64,000 nucleotides of DNA, taken from the NCBI RefSeq assembly GCF_003367195.1, contig NZ_QRGO01000001.1, positions 2,218,501 to 2,282,500 of the forward strand. The letters run 5' to 3'. Below are positions 40,186 to 48,160 of the stretch, one piece after another. The notes beneath the pieces are model-generated. The model searched no databases. It was given only the letters and a program-made list of their open reading frames with translations, and was not told the DNA's origin. Positions within the stretch are counted from its first letter, which is position 1. Each line of letters begins with the position of its first letter. The translations under genes and the position numbers were made by a program. The DNA comes from Undibacter mobilis (GTDB lineage Bacteria; Pseudomonadota; Alphaproteobacteria; Rhizobiales; Xanthobacteraceae).

Positions 40186-40428
40186 TGACTGTAAAACTCC
40201 AGGCCCCGTGAACGAGGCGGCACGACGAGAAACCAGGATGGAAGCGCAGCGCGGCGGCATTGTGGCGCGATTGCGCGCGCTGTTGGCTCACTAACGCGTG
40301 AGCGGACATTTCGCCGCGCCGCTGCGGCACATTTGTCGTATCGGCGCGCGGGCAATGTGCCATGCCGCCGGCGGAACCGCAGCGCGGCTCATGGATTGGT
40401 CCGCTTGAACGCGAGCCGAACCCGCCCG

Positions 40429-40620
40429 ATGTCCCTGCCGTCCGTTCCAACCCGCACCGATGCCGCCGTCGCCTGCGGCTGCGGCGGCATTGCCCGCATC
40501 ACCGCCGTGGCGCCGATCCCGTCGCGGCCGGATCGCATGCGGCATGTCTACCGCTGTGCCGAATGTGGACAGGACCTCGTCTTCGAGGTGATGAAGAAGG
40601 GCGTGGAGGGAAACGGGTGA
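40429..40620 (+). CDS. Small zinc-ribbon-like protein (63 aa)
   Basis: The sequence contains ACGCGGIARI and VYRCAECGQDLVFEV. The CxC ... CxxC arrangement suggests one structural zinc site. The frame is open from 40333, but the ATG at 40429 begins the conserved-looking part. The function is not recognised. It lies between the YkuD gene (divergent) and repeat-rich DNA. Confidence 0.55.
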   Translation: MSLPSVPTRTDAAVACGCGGIARITAVAPIPSRPDRMRHVYRCAECGQDLVFEVMKKGVEGNG

Positions 40621-40657
40621 GGGGCTGCGTCTTGCGACGCGCGCTCTGTAACAGGCC

Positions 40658-40701
40658 GTCATTCCGGGGCGCGAGCGAAGCTCGCGAACCCGGAATCCAG
40701 A
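40658..40701 (+). repeat. R1 palindrome (solo)
   Basis: GTCATTCCGGGGCGCG, then the hairpin GCGAGCGAAGCTCGC, then GAACCCGGAATCCAGA. A full single copy 38 nt after the small zinc-ribbon gene. Confidence 0.8.
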
Positions 40702-40742
40702 GCCCGGTACTGGCGATCGTCGGCGCGCGAACCTTGCTCCAC

Positions 40743-40873
40743 CCTCATCCTGAGGAGCATCTTTTGTTAGCGCGCTCACGCGCTGACGAAAGATGCGTCT
40801 CGAAGGAGAGGGCGGCCCCGTCGCCATCCTTCGAGGCTCGCCGCTGGCGCGGCTCGCACCTCAGGATGAGGCC
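40743..40873. repeat. R2 inverted pair, long version
   Basis: Left unit 40743-40812 (CCTCATCCTGAGGAGC ... GCGTCTCGAAGGAGAGG) has a long hairpin core (GCATCTTTTGTTAGCGCG / CGCGCTGACGAAAGATGC). Right unit 40825-40873 is inverted (CCATCCTTCGAGGC ... CACCTCAGGATGAGG). It ends 5 nt before the stop of the CAP gene. Confidence 0.75.
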
Positions 40874-40878
40874 GGAGT

Positions 40879-41268
40879 TTAGTTGCCCAGCACCATCACC
40901 CAGTAGCGCCGTCCGTCATCGGCGCGCGCAGACGCGATGCCGTAAGCCGTGATGCCTTTGAGCAGCATGTTGCTGCGATGGCCCGCCGAGCGTGACCATT
41001 GCTGGATGGCGCAGGGCTGGTCGTCGCAGCCGTAAGACACATTCTCCGCCGCCGTGCCGTTGACCAGCGCGCCGATGCGCTGACGGAAACCGTCGTGATC
41101 GAGCCGGCCGCGCCGCGCCAGATCGCGCGCGTGCTCATAGGCCGCGCCGGCGAGCGTTGTGGAATAGGACAACGGCGGCAGTTTGTGCTGTGCGCGGAAG
41201 GCGTTGAGGTCGAGGGCTAGCGCGGGGGAGGTGAGTAACAAGAGGATCGTGATTGAGCGCAATGGCAT
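40879..41268 (-). CDS. CAP-domain (SCP/PR-1-like) secreted protein
   Basis: A 129-aa exported protein with a signal peptide (LRSITILLLLTSPALA) and a compact CAP domain: LNAFRAQHKLPPLSYSTTLAGAAYEHARDLA, LDHDGFRQRI, AAENVSY, QWSRSAGHRSNMLLKGITAYGIA, and YWVMVLGN. The His/Glu residues of the CAP cavity are retained (H in GHRSNM, E in AENVSY). Bacterial CAP proteins have varied and mostly unproven roles. The ATG at 41268 gives the signal peptide. Confidence 0.88.
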   Translation of the reverse strand: MPLRSITILLLLTSPALALDLNAFRAQHKLPPLSYSTTLAGAAYEHARDLARRGRLDHDGFRQRIGALVNGTAAENVSYGCDDQPCAIQQWSRSAGHRSNMLLKGITAYGIASARADDGRRYWVMVLGN

Positions 41269-41465
41269 CGCAACACGCTCCTCAACTGAGTGGTGGTGAC
41301 GACACCTTAGCACCTCAATCGGGACGGACGGAAAGTGCTGACATAGGCAGTGCGAGAGATGCATCTTGTGGTGGAGATTTACATAATCACCCTTCGTTAT
41401 GACCGTAAAAGGCGCTATGGTCTGAAAAAAATGACGTGTTTTATTAACTTTCGAGAATTTTCATC

Positions 41466-42743
41466 ATGAAGTATAGCGACAAACCGATTTACAAACCGTC
41501 ACAGGATATTTTGGGTCGGTCGAATTTTTCTTTAGAGCTCGCGCGCGCAATAGATCAACTCTCCATCGCAAAGGACGGGTTTGTTATCGCAATTCTCGCT
41601 AGCTGGGGTGAGGGGAAATCAAGCGTTATCGAATTAATAATTCGCTCTCTTCAAAACATCGAAATGGAACGGGCCCAGTCAGATAGCGAACGAGATCGGC
41701 TTTCTGTTCACGAGATTGAGCAGATGTCCGAAATATACGAGCGCGTCGCCCCGCAAGTGCAGGCGATGGAGGCGTCGAATCTGAATCTAAATTATTGGCA
41801 GCGAGATGCAAGAATCGCCGATTTTCGCCGATGGCTTAAATCAGATGCGGACGCATTAGCGGCTCAACAGTACTGGCAGCTTAAGTTCTCAGTCGAACAA
41901 AATCAACGAACTGTAGTCCTTCGCTTCTCGCCGTGGCTTATTTCAGTGAAAGCTGAAATGGCAGTGGCATTGCTTAGCGAGATGGCGCGGGTGCTTGGCG
42001 AGAGGCTCGGTGATGACGTCCGTAGGGCATTTGCGGCGGTGCTTCAGAGATTATCCGAACTAGCGCCAGTGGCGGGCGGCGCTCTAGAGTTGGCGACTGC
42101 TGGTGTCGGACTGGGAAAGGTCTTTTCAGCGGGGGGCAATTGGTCTGGAGCCGTGGCAAGAGAGTTGTCTACAGGGCCGTCTCTGTATGAGCTGCGAGAG
42201 AAGCTTCGGACTATTCTCGCAGCTCTTGATGGCCGACGTGTATTGGTCGTCGTTGATGACCTTGATCGGCTAACGCCTCAAGAGGCGTTGGAGATGGTTT
42301 CATTGATTAAGAGCCTTGGTGATCTTCCGAATGTTATTTATTTGCTTGCGTATGACGAGATTAAATTGGCTGCTCTCATTCACGAGGCTATCCACATTGA
42401 CGGCGCCGATTTTCTCGGCAAAATCGTGCAATATCCTGTGCATTTACCGTCGCTCTCACAACAGGATCTTGCGCGCCTGTTAGATGCTGATCTCACAGCT
42501 ATTTTGGGCAACTTGTCGTCTGATGACCAGTCTCGCCTAGCTGGGACTTGGCAACAATTGTTTAGGCACTACCTGCGAACGCCGCGAGACATTCGCAGAT
42601 ATGTCAATGTTATTGCAGTCTCGCTGTCATCTCTCGCTGAGCACCTGAATATAGTCGATCTGCTTATGATTGAGTTGCTTAGGATTTATGAGCCGGAGGT
42701 TTATCGTTGGGTTCGGCAAAACATTGATGATTTGGTAGAATAA
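41466..42743 (+). CDS. KAP-family P-loop NTPase, N-terminal ATPase part (425 aa)
   Basis: ATPase of the KAP family, named after Kidins220/ARMS and the F-plasmid phage-exclusion protein PifA. Walker A is A45-SWGEGK-S, with the KAP-type WGxGKS; Walker B is V259-LVVVDDLD-267, followed by RLTPQEALEMVSLIKSL. The end LLMIELLRIYEPEVYRWVRQNI is typical of the middle of longer KAP proteins. Base composition is visibly AT-richer than all neighbours, indicating transfer. It stops one base before the ATG of the next ORF, which reads like the missing C-terminal half. No Shine-Dalgarno sequence is obvious. Confidence 0.85.
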   Translation: MKYSDKPIYKPSQDILGRSNFSLELARAIDQLSIAKDGFVIAILASWGEGKSSVIELIIRSLQNIEMERAQSDSERDRLSVHEIEQMSEIYERVAPQVQAMEASNLNLNYWQRDARIADFRRWLKSDADALAAQQYWQLKFSVEQNQRTVVLRFSPWLISVKAEMAVALLSEMARVLGERLGDDVRRAFAAVLQRLSELAPVAGGALELATAGVGLGKVFSAGGNWSGAVARELSTGPSLYELREKLRTILAALDGRRVLVVVDDLDRLTPQEALEMVSLIKSLGDLPNVIYLLAYDEIKLAALIHEAIHIDGADFLGKIVQYPVHLPSLSQQDLARLLDADLTAILGNLSSDDQSRLAGTWQQLFRHYLRTPRDIRRYVNVIAVSLSSLAEHLNIVDLLMIELLRIYEPEVYRWVRQNIDDLVE

Positions 42744-42744
42744 A

Positions 42745-43812
42745 ATGGAAGAGAGAAAGCGCGAGCGGCTTGAACGACTGCAGGTCATTATCGGGCGAGC
42801 TTCTAACCCTGTAGGTGCAAGAAACGTTATTGCGTTTCTATTTCCCAAAGCTGAGGAGGTTCTGAAAACCTATGTTTCATTTCATACGACGAGTGATCGT
42901 TCGCGTCGAAAGGAGCGGCGAATATCAGACAAGGCGTACACGCAAAGTTACTTTGGGTTAGATCCGCAGCGGGTTATGTGGTCCAAGAAAGAAGTTGATA
43001 GAATAGTTGAGGCCGATAATCCCGAGGAAATATTGTTAGATGTGACGAAGAAAATTGAGGCGATGCCGGTATATGATCGGCCTCGTCTACGTGAAGTTCT
43101 TCTTGATGCAATCTCGGTGTCATTTGATGTGGCGCGGCCACTAAAAGCGACTTGGTTGTTGGGTTTTGCCAACGTAAGTCCGTATTTTATAAAGAATAGG
43201 GATGAGAGTTCGGATTTTTTTGGGGTAGACAATTTCCAAAGGTTGAGATGGATATTGAAGGGCGGCGGGGACACCTTGGATGAGAGGGGCCGCTCTGACT
43301 GTTTTAAGTTTGCGGTGTCAAGAGCAGATGATCTTTCTCTTCTTTGCGATTTTGTTAGAACATATACGACGGATCGTCATCCGGGCGCGAGGGGGGATGA
43401 ATCGCAGCAGACTAGAGAATATTTTGGAGAAGGCGGGGATGAGCTTCGAGAAGAGTTGTTGCATTGTGTTCAAGTGCTAGCCGGAACTGGGCAATTATGG
43501 CGGCAGGCGGACCCCTCGCGCCTGATTTGGTTTTGGTGGAGTTGTGGTCGTGAGAGTGAAGTGAAAGAGTTTACGGCTAGGGGAATGCAAGATATCGACA
43601 GCCTTAGGGTACTCTTAGAAATCCCATTGTCTTTGGTTAGGTCAAGTGCTGGAAACTATCGGCACGTCGGCAAGTTTTGGTCCTCGGTTGTCGATCTTGA
43701 CGCTCTCAAAATTAAAGCCCTGCGCCTATCTGAAAATGGGGACGCGTCTGAAGCCGATAGGAGGCGTGTCGCCGAGTTCATCGAAGCATTAAAGCGAGGA
43801 AAAGAGGAGTAA
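42745..43812 (+). CDS. Probable C-terminal half of the split KAP NTPase (355 aa)
   Basis: No enzymatic motif is recognised. The start region (NVIAFLFPKAEEVLKTY ... RRKERRISDKAYTQSYFGLDP) resembles the part that follows the ATPase domain in single-chain KAP proteins, in the pattern LFP ... R-RRI ... YF. The ORF is in the +1 frame relative to the upstream gene, with stop and start arranged TAA-A-ATG. It may be a separate, translationally coupled subunit or the result of a frameshift in an originally single gene of about 780 aa. The same AT-rich composition as its partner implies joint acquisition. Confidence 0.6.
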   Translation: MEERKRERLERLQVIIGRASNPVGARNVIAFLFPKAEEVLKTYVSFHTTSDRSRRKERRISDKAYTQSYFGLDPQRVMWSKKEVDRIVEADNPEEILLDVTKKIEAMPVYDRPRLREVLLDAISVSFDVARPLKATWLLGFANVSPYFIKNRDESSDFFGVDNFQRLRWILKGGGDTLDERGRSDCFKFAVSRADDLSLLCDFVRTYTTDRHPGARGDESQQTREYFGEGGDELREELLHCVQVLAGTGQLWRQADPSRLIWFWWSCGRESEVKEFTARGMQDIDSLRVLLEIPLSLVRSSAGNYRHVGKFWSSVVDLDALKIKALRLSENGDASEADRRRVAEFIEALKRGKEE

Positions 43813-44022
43813 ACGTGCCGATTTTTCTCCTTCGGGTCGCGCGATACGAATCTTCCGCCGCCTTCGATCCTGATCGCGTTAATTGTCCGCCCAGTTTAGC
43901 TAGCACATGTGCCGTTCCCCGCCGCGGAACACAATTCTGAACAATAAAACCGCTTCACTTCGCGCAGGGCTTGCGTCAGTCTTCCCGCGTGCGCTCATCA
44001 AGAAGCGCCGAGGGAGTGACAC
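43813..44022. other. Gap between the KAP island and the lipocalin-like gene
   Basis: 210 nt without a gene. Composition returns to the host pattern in the second half. No tRNA, integrase or flanking direct repeat that would define the island border was found. Confidence 0.4.
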
Positions 44023-44529
44023 ATGAAAAGCCAGACATCGAAGGCCGGCACGGCAGTGGCTGCGCTCGCCGCCGTGATGCTGAGCGCAGGAGTGGCCATG
44101 GCGGATGCAGCCCCGAAGGAACTGATCGGTTCGTGGAAGCTGACCAAGTGGGTGCTGCAGGTGGTCGGCTCCACCGAGACCAAGCCGCCTTATGGCGACA
44201 ACCCGAAGGGCCGGCTCATCGTCACGCCGCAGGGCGATTTCATGGTCATCATCTCCGGCGCGAACCGCAAGCCGGCGACGACCAATGAGGAGAAGGCGGC
44301 GCTGCTCGACAGCGTGCTCGCTTACGCCGGCAAGTCCACCTTCGAGGGCAACACCATCACCACCGCCGTGGACATGTCGGCCAACGAGGTGTTCTCCGGC
44401 GAGCGGGCCAAACAGGTGCGCTTCTACGAAGTGAAGGGCGACAATCTCGTCATCAGGACGCCGGAGATTTCATCCGCCGTGCTGCCGGGCAAGAAGACCG
44501 TCGGCATTCTGGAGTGGGTGAGGGAGTAG
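44023..44529 (+). CDS. Exported lipocalin-like domain protein
   Basis: A 168-aa protein with a signal peptide (TAVAALAAVMLSAGVAMADA). The mature part matches the lipocalin-like family (PF13924 type): ELIGSWKLTKW, YGDNPKGRLIVTPQGDFMVII, NTITTAVDMSANEVFSGERAKQVRFYEVKGDNLVIRTPE. A preceding GGGAG gives the start. The ligand is unknown. Related proteins often act as small secreted or periplasmic binding proteins, but no substrate can be inferred here. Confidence 0.8.
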   Translation: MKSQTSKAGTAVAALAAVMLSAGVAMADAAPKELIGSWKLTKWVLQVVGSTETKPPYGDNPKGRLIVTPQGDFMVIISGANRKPATTNEEKAALLDSVLAYAGKSTFEGNTITTAVDMSANEVFSGERAKQVRFYEVKGDNLVIRTPEISSAVLPGKKTVGILEWVRE

Positions 44530-44538
44530 CTCGGCGCG

Positions 44539-44662
44539 CCCCCTCTCCCCAACGGGGAGAGGGTTGGGGAGAGGGGGCTTTCTCTGCGATACGGAAAAGC
44601 CCATGCCCCTCTCCCCACCGGGCTGCACCCGGTCGACCTCTCCCCGCAGGGGAGAGGTGAAG
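44539..44662. repeat. R3 palindromes (CTCTCCCC family), two units
   Basis: Unit a, 44539-44577 (CCCCCTCTCCCCAACGGGG ... GGGGAGAGGGGG), and unit b, 44606-44662 (CCCCTCTCCCCACCGGGC ... GCAGGGGAGAGGTGAAG), fill the space between the lipocalin-like gene and the uvrD stop. A third unit lies inside uvrD. Confidence 0.75.
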
Positions 44663-44697
44663 CGGAGTTTGTTGCGCCGCTTTGCCCCAAGCGAGCG

Positions 44698-47472
44698 CTA
44701 AACCCTCTCCACGAAACTATCCACCACGCGCTTTTCGCCGGCCTTGTCGAAGCGGATGGTCAGCTTGTTGCCGTCCACGGCGGTGACATTGCCGTTGCCG
44801 AATTTGAGATGAAACACGCGGTCGCCGGTCTTGAAGGCGGAGGCCGGGCCGGACGATTTGGCGATCAGTTCGCCTTCGATGGTCAGCGGCACGCGGGGCT
44901 TCACCCCCTCCCGGCGGCCTGCGGCCGCCGACCTTCCCCCTCCAGGGGGAGGTGAAGAAGAGCGCGGCGGCGCGACGTCATCGCCGTAATCCTCATCCTG
45001 ATTGAACACGCCGTCCGGCACATAGCGCGGCTGGCCGTTCTCCGAGAAGCCGCCCGCGCCGCGCCGGCCTTGCGCGCGCTGCCAGCCGGGCGTCGTGTAT
45101 TTCGAGCCGAAGGCGCCGGCCTCGTCGAAGCGCGACGGGCCATAGCCGCTCATGCCGAAGCCGCCGGTGCCGCCGGCCGCTTCCTTCACCTCGACATGCT
45201 GCGCCGGCAGCTCGTCGAGAAAGCGCGACGGGATGTTGCTCTGCCACATCCCGTGGACGCGGCGGTTGGTGGCGAAATAGATCCTGGCGCGCTTGCGCGC
45301 GCGCGTGAGGCCGACATGGGCGAGGCGGCGTTCTTCCTCCAGCCCGGCCTTGCCCTGTTCGTCCAGCGAGCGCTGATGCGGAAACAGGCCTTCCTCCCAG
45401 CCGGGCAGGAACACGGTGTCGAACTCGAGGCCCTTGGCCGAGTGCAAGGTCATGATGCTGACCTTCTGCTCGCTGTCGCCTTCGGCCGTGTCCATCACCA
45501 GCGAGATGTGCTCGAGGAAGCCGGCGAGGTTCTCGAACTCCTCCATCGAGCGCACCAGTTCCTTGAGGTTCTCAAGGCGGCCGGCGGCGTCGGCCGAGCG
45601 GTCCTTCTGCCACATCTCGGTGTAGCCACTCTCGTCGAGCACGATCTCGGCCAGCTCGGTGTGCGGCAGCGTGTCCTTCTGCTTGCGCCAGCGCGCGAAG
45701 CTTTCCATCAGGCCGCGCAGCGCATTGCGCGGTTTCGGCTTCATCTCGTCGGTGGACGACATGATGGCGGCGGCTTCGGTCAGCGGAATACGCTGCTTGC
45801 GGGCGTAGTCGTGCAGCATCTGCAGCGCGGCGTCGCCGAGGCCGCGCTTGGGCGTGTTGACGATGCGCTCGAAGGCGAGATCGTCGGCCGGCTGGGCGAT
45901 GACGCGCAGATAAGCCAGCGCATCGCGGATTTCGGCGCGCTCGTAAAACCGCGGACCGCCGATGACGCGATAGGGCAGGCCGAGCTGGATGAAGCGTTCT
46001 TCGAACTCGCGCATCTGGAACGAGGCGCGCACCAGAATGGCGATCTCGTCGAGCGGATGGTCGGCGCCCTCGTCGCGGGCGGCGCGCTGCATCTGCTCGA
46101 TCTCTTCGCCAATGGCGCGGGCTTCTTCCTCGCTGTCCCACGCGCCGGTGACCTCGACCTTCTCGCCGTCGACATCCTCGGTATGCAAGGTCTTGCCGAG
46201 ACGGCCTTCGTTATGCGCGATGAGGGTAGAGGCGGCGGCGAGGATGTGGCCGGTCGAGCGGTAGTTGCGCTCGAGGCGGATCACCTTGGCGCCGGGGAAA
46301 TCGTGATCGAAGCGCAGGATGTTGTCGACCTCGGCGCCGCGCCAGCCATAGATCGACTGGTCGTCGTCGCCGACGCAGCAGATGTTTTTTCTGTCCGTCA
46401 TTCCCGGGGCCGCCACCGAAGGCGACGAACCGGAATCCAGCGCTTCAGGCTCGCCCCATGTGTCTTCGAGGCTGACGCCCTGGGCCTCTTCCTTCGAGAC
46501 GGCGCTGCGCGCCTCCTCAGGATGAGGATCAAAAGCGTCATTCGCCGCACCCTTACCCTCATCCTGAGGAGCATCGCCATAGGGTCCGCGCTCCGCGCGG
46601 CCCGTCGAAGAATTTGGCGATGCGTCTCGAAGGACGAGGCCACCGGATGGCGCGGCGGTCGTCGGCATCTGCGCCAAGAGCCGGAGCCACAAATACTGCG
46701 CGACGTTCGTGTCCTGGTATTCATCCACCAGAATGAAGCGGAAGCGGCTCTGATACTGCTTGAGCACATCCGGGTGTTCCTTGAACAGGCGGATGCATTC
46801 GAGCAGCAGATCGCCGAAGTCGGCGGCGTTGAGCGTCTTCAAGCGCTCCTGATAGGCGGCGTAGAGCTTCTTGCCCTTGCCGTTGGCGAAGCTGGCCGCT
46901 TCGCCGCCGGGCACCTGCTCGGGCGTGAGGCCGCGGTTCTTCCAGCCGTCGACGATCTGCGCGAAGACGCGCGCCGGCCAGCGCTTCTCGTCCAGCTTCT
47001 CGGCTTCGATGAGCTGCTTGATGAGGCGGATCTGGTCGTCGACGCCGAGAATGGTGAAATCGCTTTTCAGCCCGATCATCTCGGCGTGGCGGCGCAGGAT
47101 CTTGACGCCGATGGCGTGGAAGGTGCCGAGCCACGGCATGCCCTCGACGATCTCGCCGACCATGTGGCCGACGCGTTCCTTCATCTCGCGCGCCGCCTTG
47201 TTGGTGAAGGTGACGGCGAGAATCTGGCTCGGATGGGCGCGGCCAAGGTTCAGGATGTGCGCAATGCGCGTGGTGAGCACCCGGGTCTTCCCCGTCCCGG
47301 CGCCGGCCAGCACCAGCACGGGACCGTCCAGCGTTTCGACGGCTTCCCTTTGCTCGGGGTTCAAGGCGGCAAGATAGGGCGCCTCGCGTTTGGCCTGTGC
47401 GCGCGCGGCAATGCCGCCGGCGGCGGGGCGCGCCGGGGCGGGCGCGGGTTCGAAGCGTTTGGGGTCGGCCAT
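44698..47472 (-). CDS. uvrD: UvrD/PcrA-type DNA helicase carrying in-frame palindrome insertions
   Basis: SF1A 3'-5' helicase of repair and replication restart, 924 aa. Motifs in order: Walker A A56-GAGTGKT-63, TFTNKAAREMKERV, DEYQDTN (250-256), GDDDQSIYGWRGAE (368-381), VIRLERNYRST, MTLHSAKGLEFD, and EERRLAHVGLTRAR. Two stretches do not belong to the family. Residues about 273-357 lie between DEYQDTN and GDDDQS and are encoded by R1 and R2 palindromes. Residues about 839-858 (SSSPPPGGG...) are encoded by an R3 palindrome. Both keep the frame, so the helicase is probably functional. Confidence 0.95.
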   Translation of the reverse strand: MADPKRFEPAPAPARPAAGGIAARAQAKREAPYLAALNPEQREAVETLDGPVLVLAGAGTGKTRVLTTRIAHILNLGRAHPSQILAVTFTNKAAREMKERVGHMVGEIVEGMPWLGTFHAIGVKILRRHAEMIGLKSDFTILGVDDQIRLIKQLIEAEKLDEKRWPARVFAQIVDGWKNRGLTPEQVPGGEAASFANGKGKKLYAAYQERLKTLNAADFGDLLLECIRLFKEHPDVLKQYQSRFRFILVDEYQDTNVAQYLWLRLLAQMPTTAAPSGGLVLRDASPNSSTGRAERGPYGDAPQDEGKGAANDAFDPHPEEARSAVSKEEAQGVSLEDTWGEPEALDSGSSPSVAAPGMTDRKNICCVGDDDQSIYGWRGAEVDNILRFDHDFPGAKVIRLERNYRSTGHILAAASTLIAHNEGRLGKTLHTEDVDGEKVEVTGAWDSEEEARAIGEEIEQMQRAARDEGADHPLDEIAILVRASFQMREFEERFIQLGLPYRVIGGPRFYERAEIRDALAYLRVIAQPADDLAFERIVNTPKRGLGDAALQMLHDYARKQRIPLTEAAAIMSSTDEMKPKPRNALRGLMESFARWRKQKDTLPHTELAEIVLDESGYTEMWQKDRSADAAGRLENLKELVRSMEEFENLAGFLEHISLVMDTAEGDSEQKVSIMTLHSAKGLEFDTVFLPGWEEGLFPHQRSLDEQGKAGLEEERRLAHVGLTRARKRARIYFATNRRVHGMWQSNIPSRFLDELPAQHVEVKEAAGGTGGFGMSGYGPSRFDEAGAFGSKYTTPGWQRAQGRRGAGGFSENGQPRYVPDGVFNQDEDYGDDVAPPRSSSPPPGGGRSAAAGRREGVKPRVPLTIEGELIAKSSGPASAFKTGDRVFHLKFGNGNVTAVDGNKLTIRFDKAGEKRVVDSFVERV
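44899..44957. repeat. R3 palindrome inside uvrD
   Basis: CTTCACCCCCTCCC ... GGGGGAGGTGAAG, with the core GGCGGCCTGCGGCCGCC. It encodes the Ser/Pro/Gly-rich insert near the helicase C-terminus. Confidence 0.75.
46397..46440. repeat. R1 palindrome inside uvrD
   Basis: GTCATTCCCGGGGCC ... GAACCGGAATCCAG, matching the R1 ends. Read on the minus strand it encodes the end of the non-family stretch just before MTDRKNICC. Confidence 0.7.
46491..46640. repeat. R2 palindromes inside uvrD
   Basis: Two R2 units: 46491-46527 (CCTTCGAGACGG ... CCTCCTCAGGATGAGG) and 46557-46640 (CCCTCATCCTGAGGAGC ... CGTCTCGAAGGACGAGGC). A degenerate third half starts near 46460. Together with the R1 copy they add about 255 nt without breaking the frame. 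Confidence 0.7.
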
Positions 47473-47601
47473 CAGAAATTCGATTCCTTCAAGGCCAAGA
47501 TGGCACTCGCAGGGCGCAATTTCGAGGCCCGGCGGCCGAATTTGTCGGCCGTTTCAGGCTGCAAATCAGCGGTTTAGTCGATCTTGTGGATTACTCGCCG
47601 G

Positions 47602-48093
47602 TTATTTCGCCGCCGGCATCGCGATCCGGCGGCCGACCGCGGCCGGAACCGGCAGAACGGCGTGCGCATCCTTGACGCGCTGGAGCGCCGCCATGACCGC
47701 CGGCGGGAACGAAGCGACCTTCTTGGCCGTCATGTCGACATGCACCGTCATGGTTTCGCAGGTTGCCGACACCCAGCCTTCTTCGGCATGCAGCATTTCC
47801 TGGTAGACGTGGAAGCGTTTGGTGTCGAAGCCGATGAGCTGAGCGGTGATGCGCAGCGGTGTCTCGAGATGCACCTCGCGCAGGTAGCGGACGTGGCTCT
47901 CGACCACCATGGTCGAGTGCTTTGTCTCCCTGAGGTAGTCCGGCCCGAGCCCGATCGGCAAATACAGCTCGTCGATCGCCCGGTCGAACAGCACCTGGTA
48001 GTAGGCGACGTTCAGGTGGCCATTATAGTCGATCCAGGCGGGCTCGATGGCCATCACCGAGGACAAAAAGGGTGCCGCTATTGAGTTGGGCAT
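47602..48093 (-). CDS. Acyl-CoA thioesterase (hotdog fold, 4HBT-like)
   Basis: A 163-aa hotdog protein. The catalytic region EPAWIDYNGHLNVAYYQVLFDRAID has the D/N-x-N-x-H-x-N pattern of YbgC/4HBT thioesterases, followed by MVVESHVRYLREVHLETPLRI. The substrate class is uncertain; similar domains act on short hydroxyacyl- or betainyl-CoA thioesters. It shares a divergent region with ycjX. Confidence 0.87.
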   Translation of the reverse strand: MPNSIAAPFLSSVMAIEPAWIDYNGHLNVAYYQVLFDRAIDELYLPIGLGPDYLRETKHSTMVVESHVRYLREVHLETPLRITAQLIGFDTKRFHVYQEMLHAEEGWVSATCETMTVHVDMTAKKVASFPPAVMAALQRVKDAHAVLPVPAAVGRRIAMPAAK

Positions 48094-48160
48094 CGGGGCT
48101 CCTGCAACGCGAAACGATCCCTATCTATAATAGGGCACGCAATTCATCTACCGGGGCATC

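Noticed and set aside
45070..47577. Very long plus-strand open frame (835 codons) opposite uvrD
   Set aside because: It is antisense to a gene with intact helicase motifs; the translation is Ala/Gly/Arg-rich with no family features, as expected for a GC-rich shadow frame.
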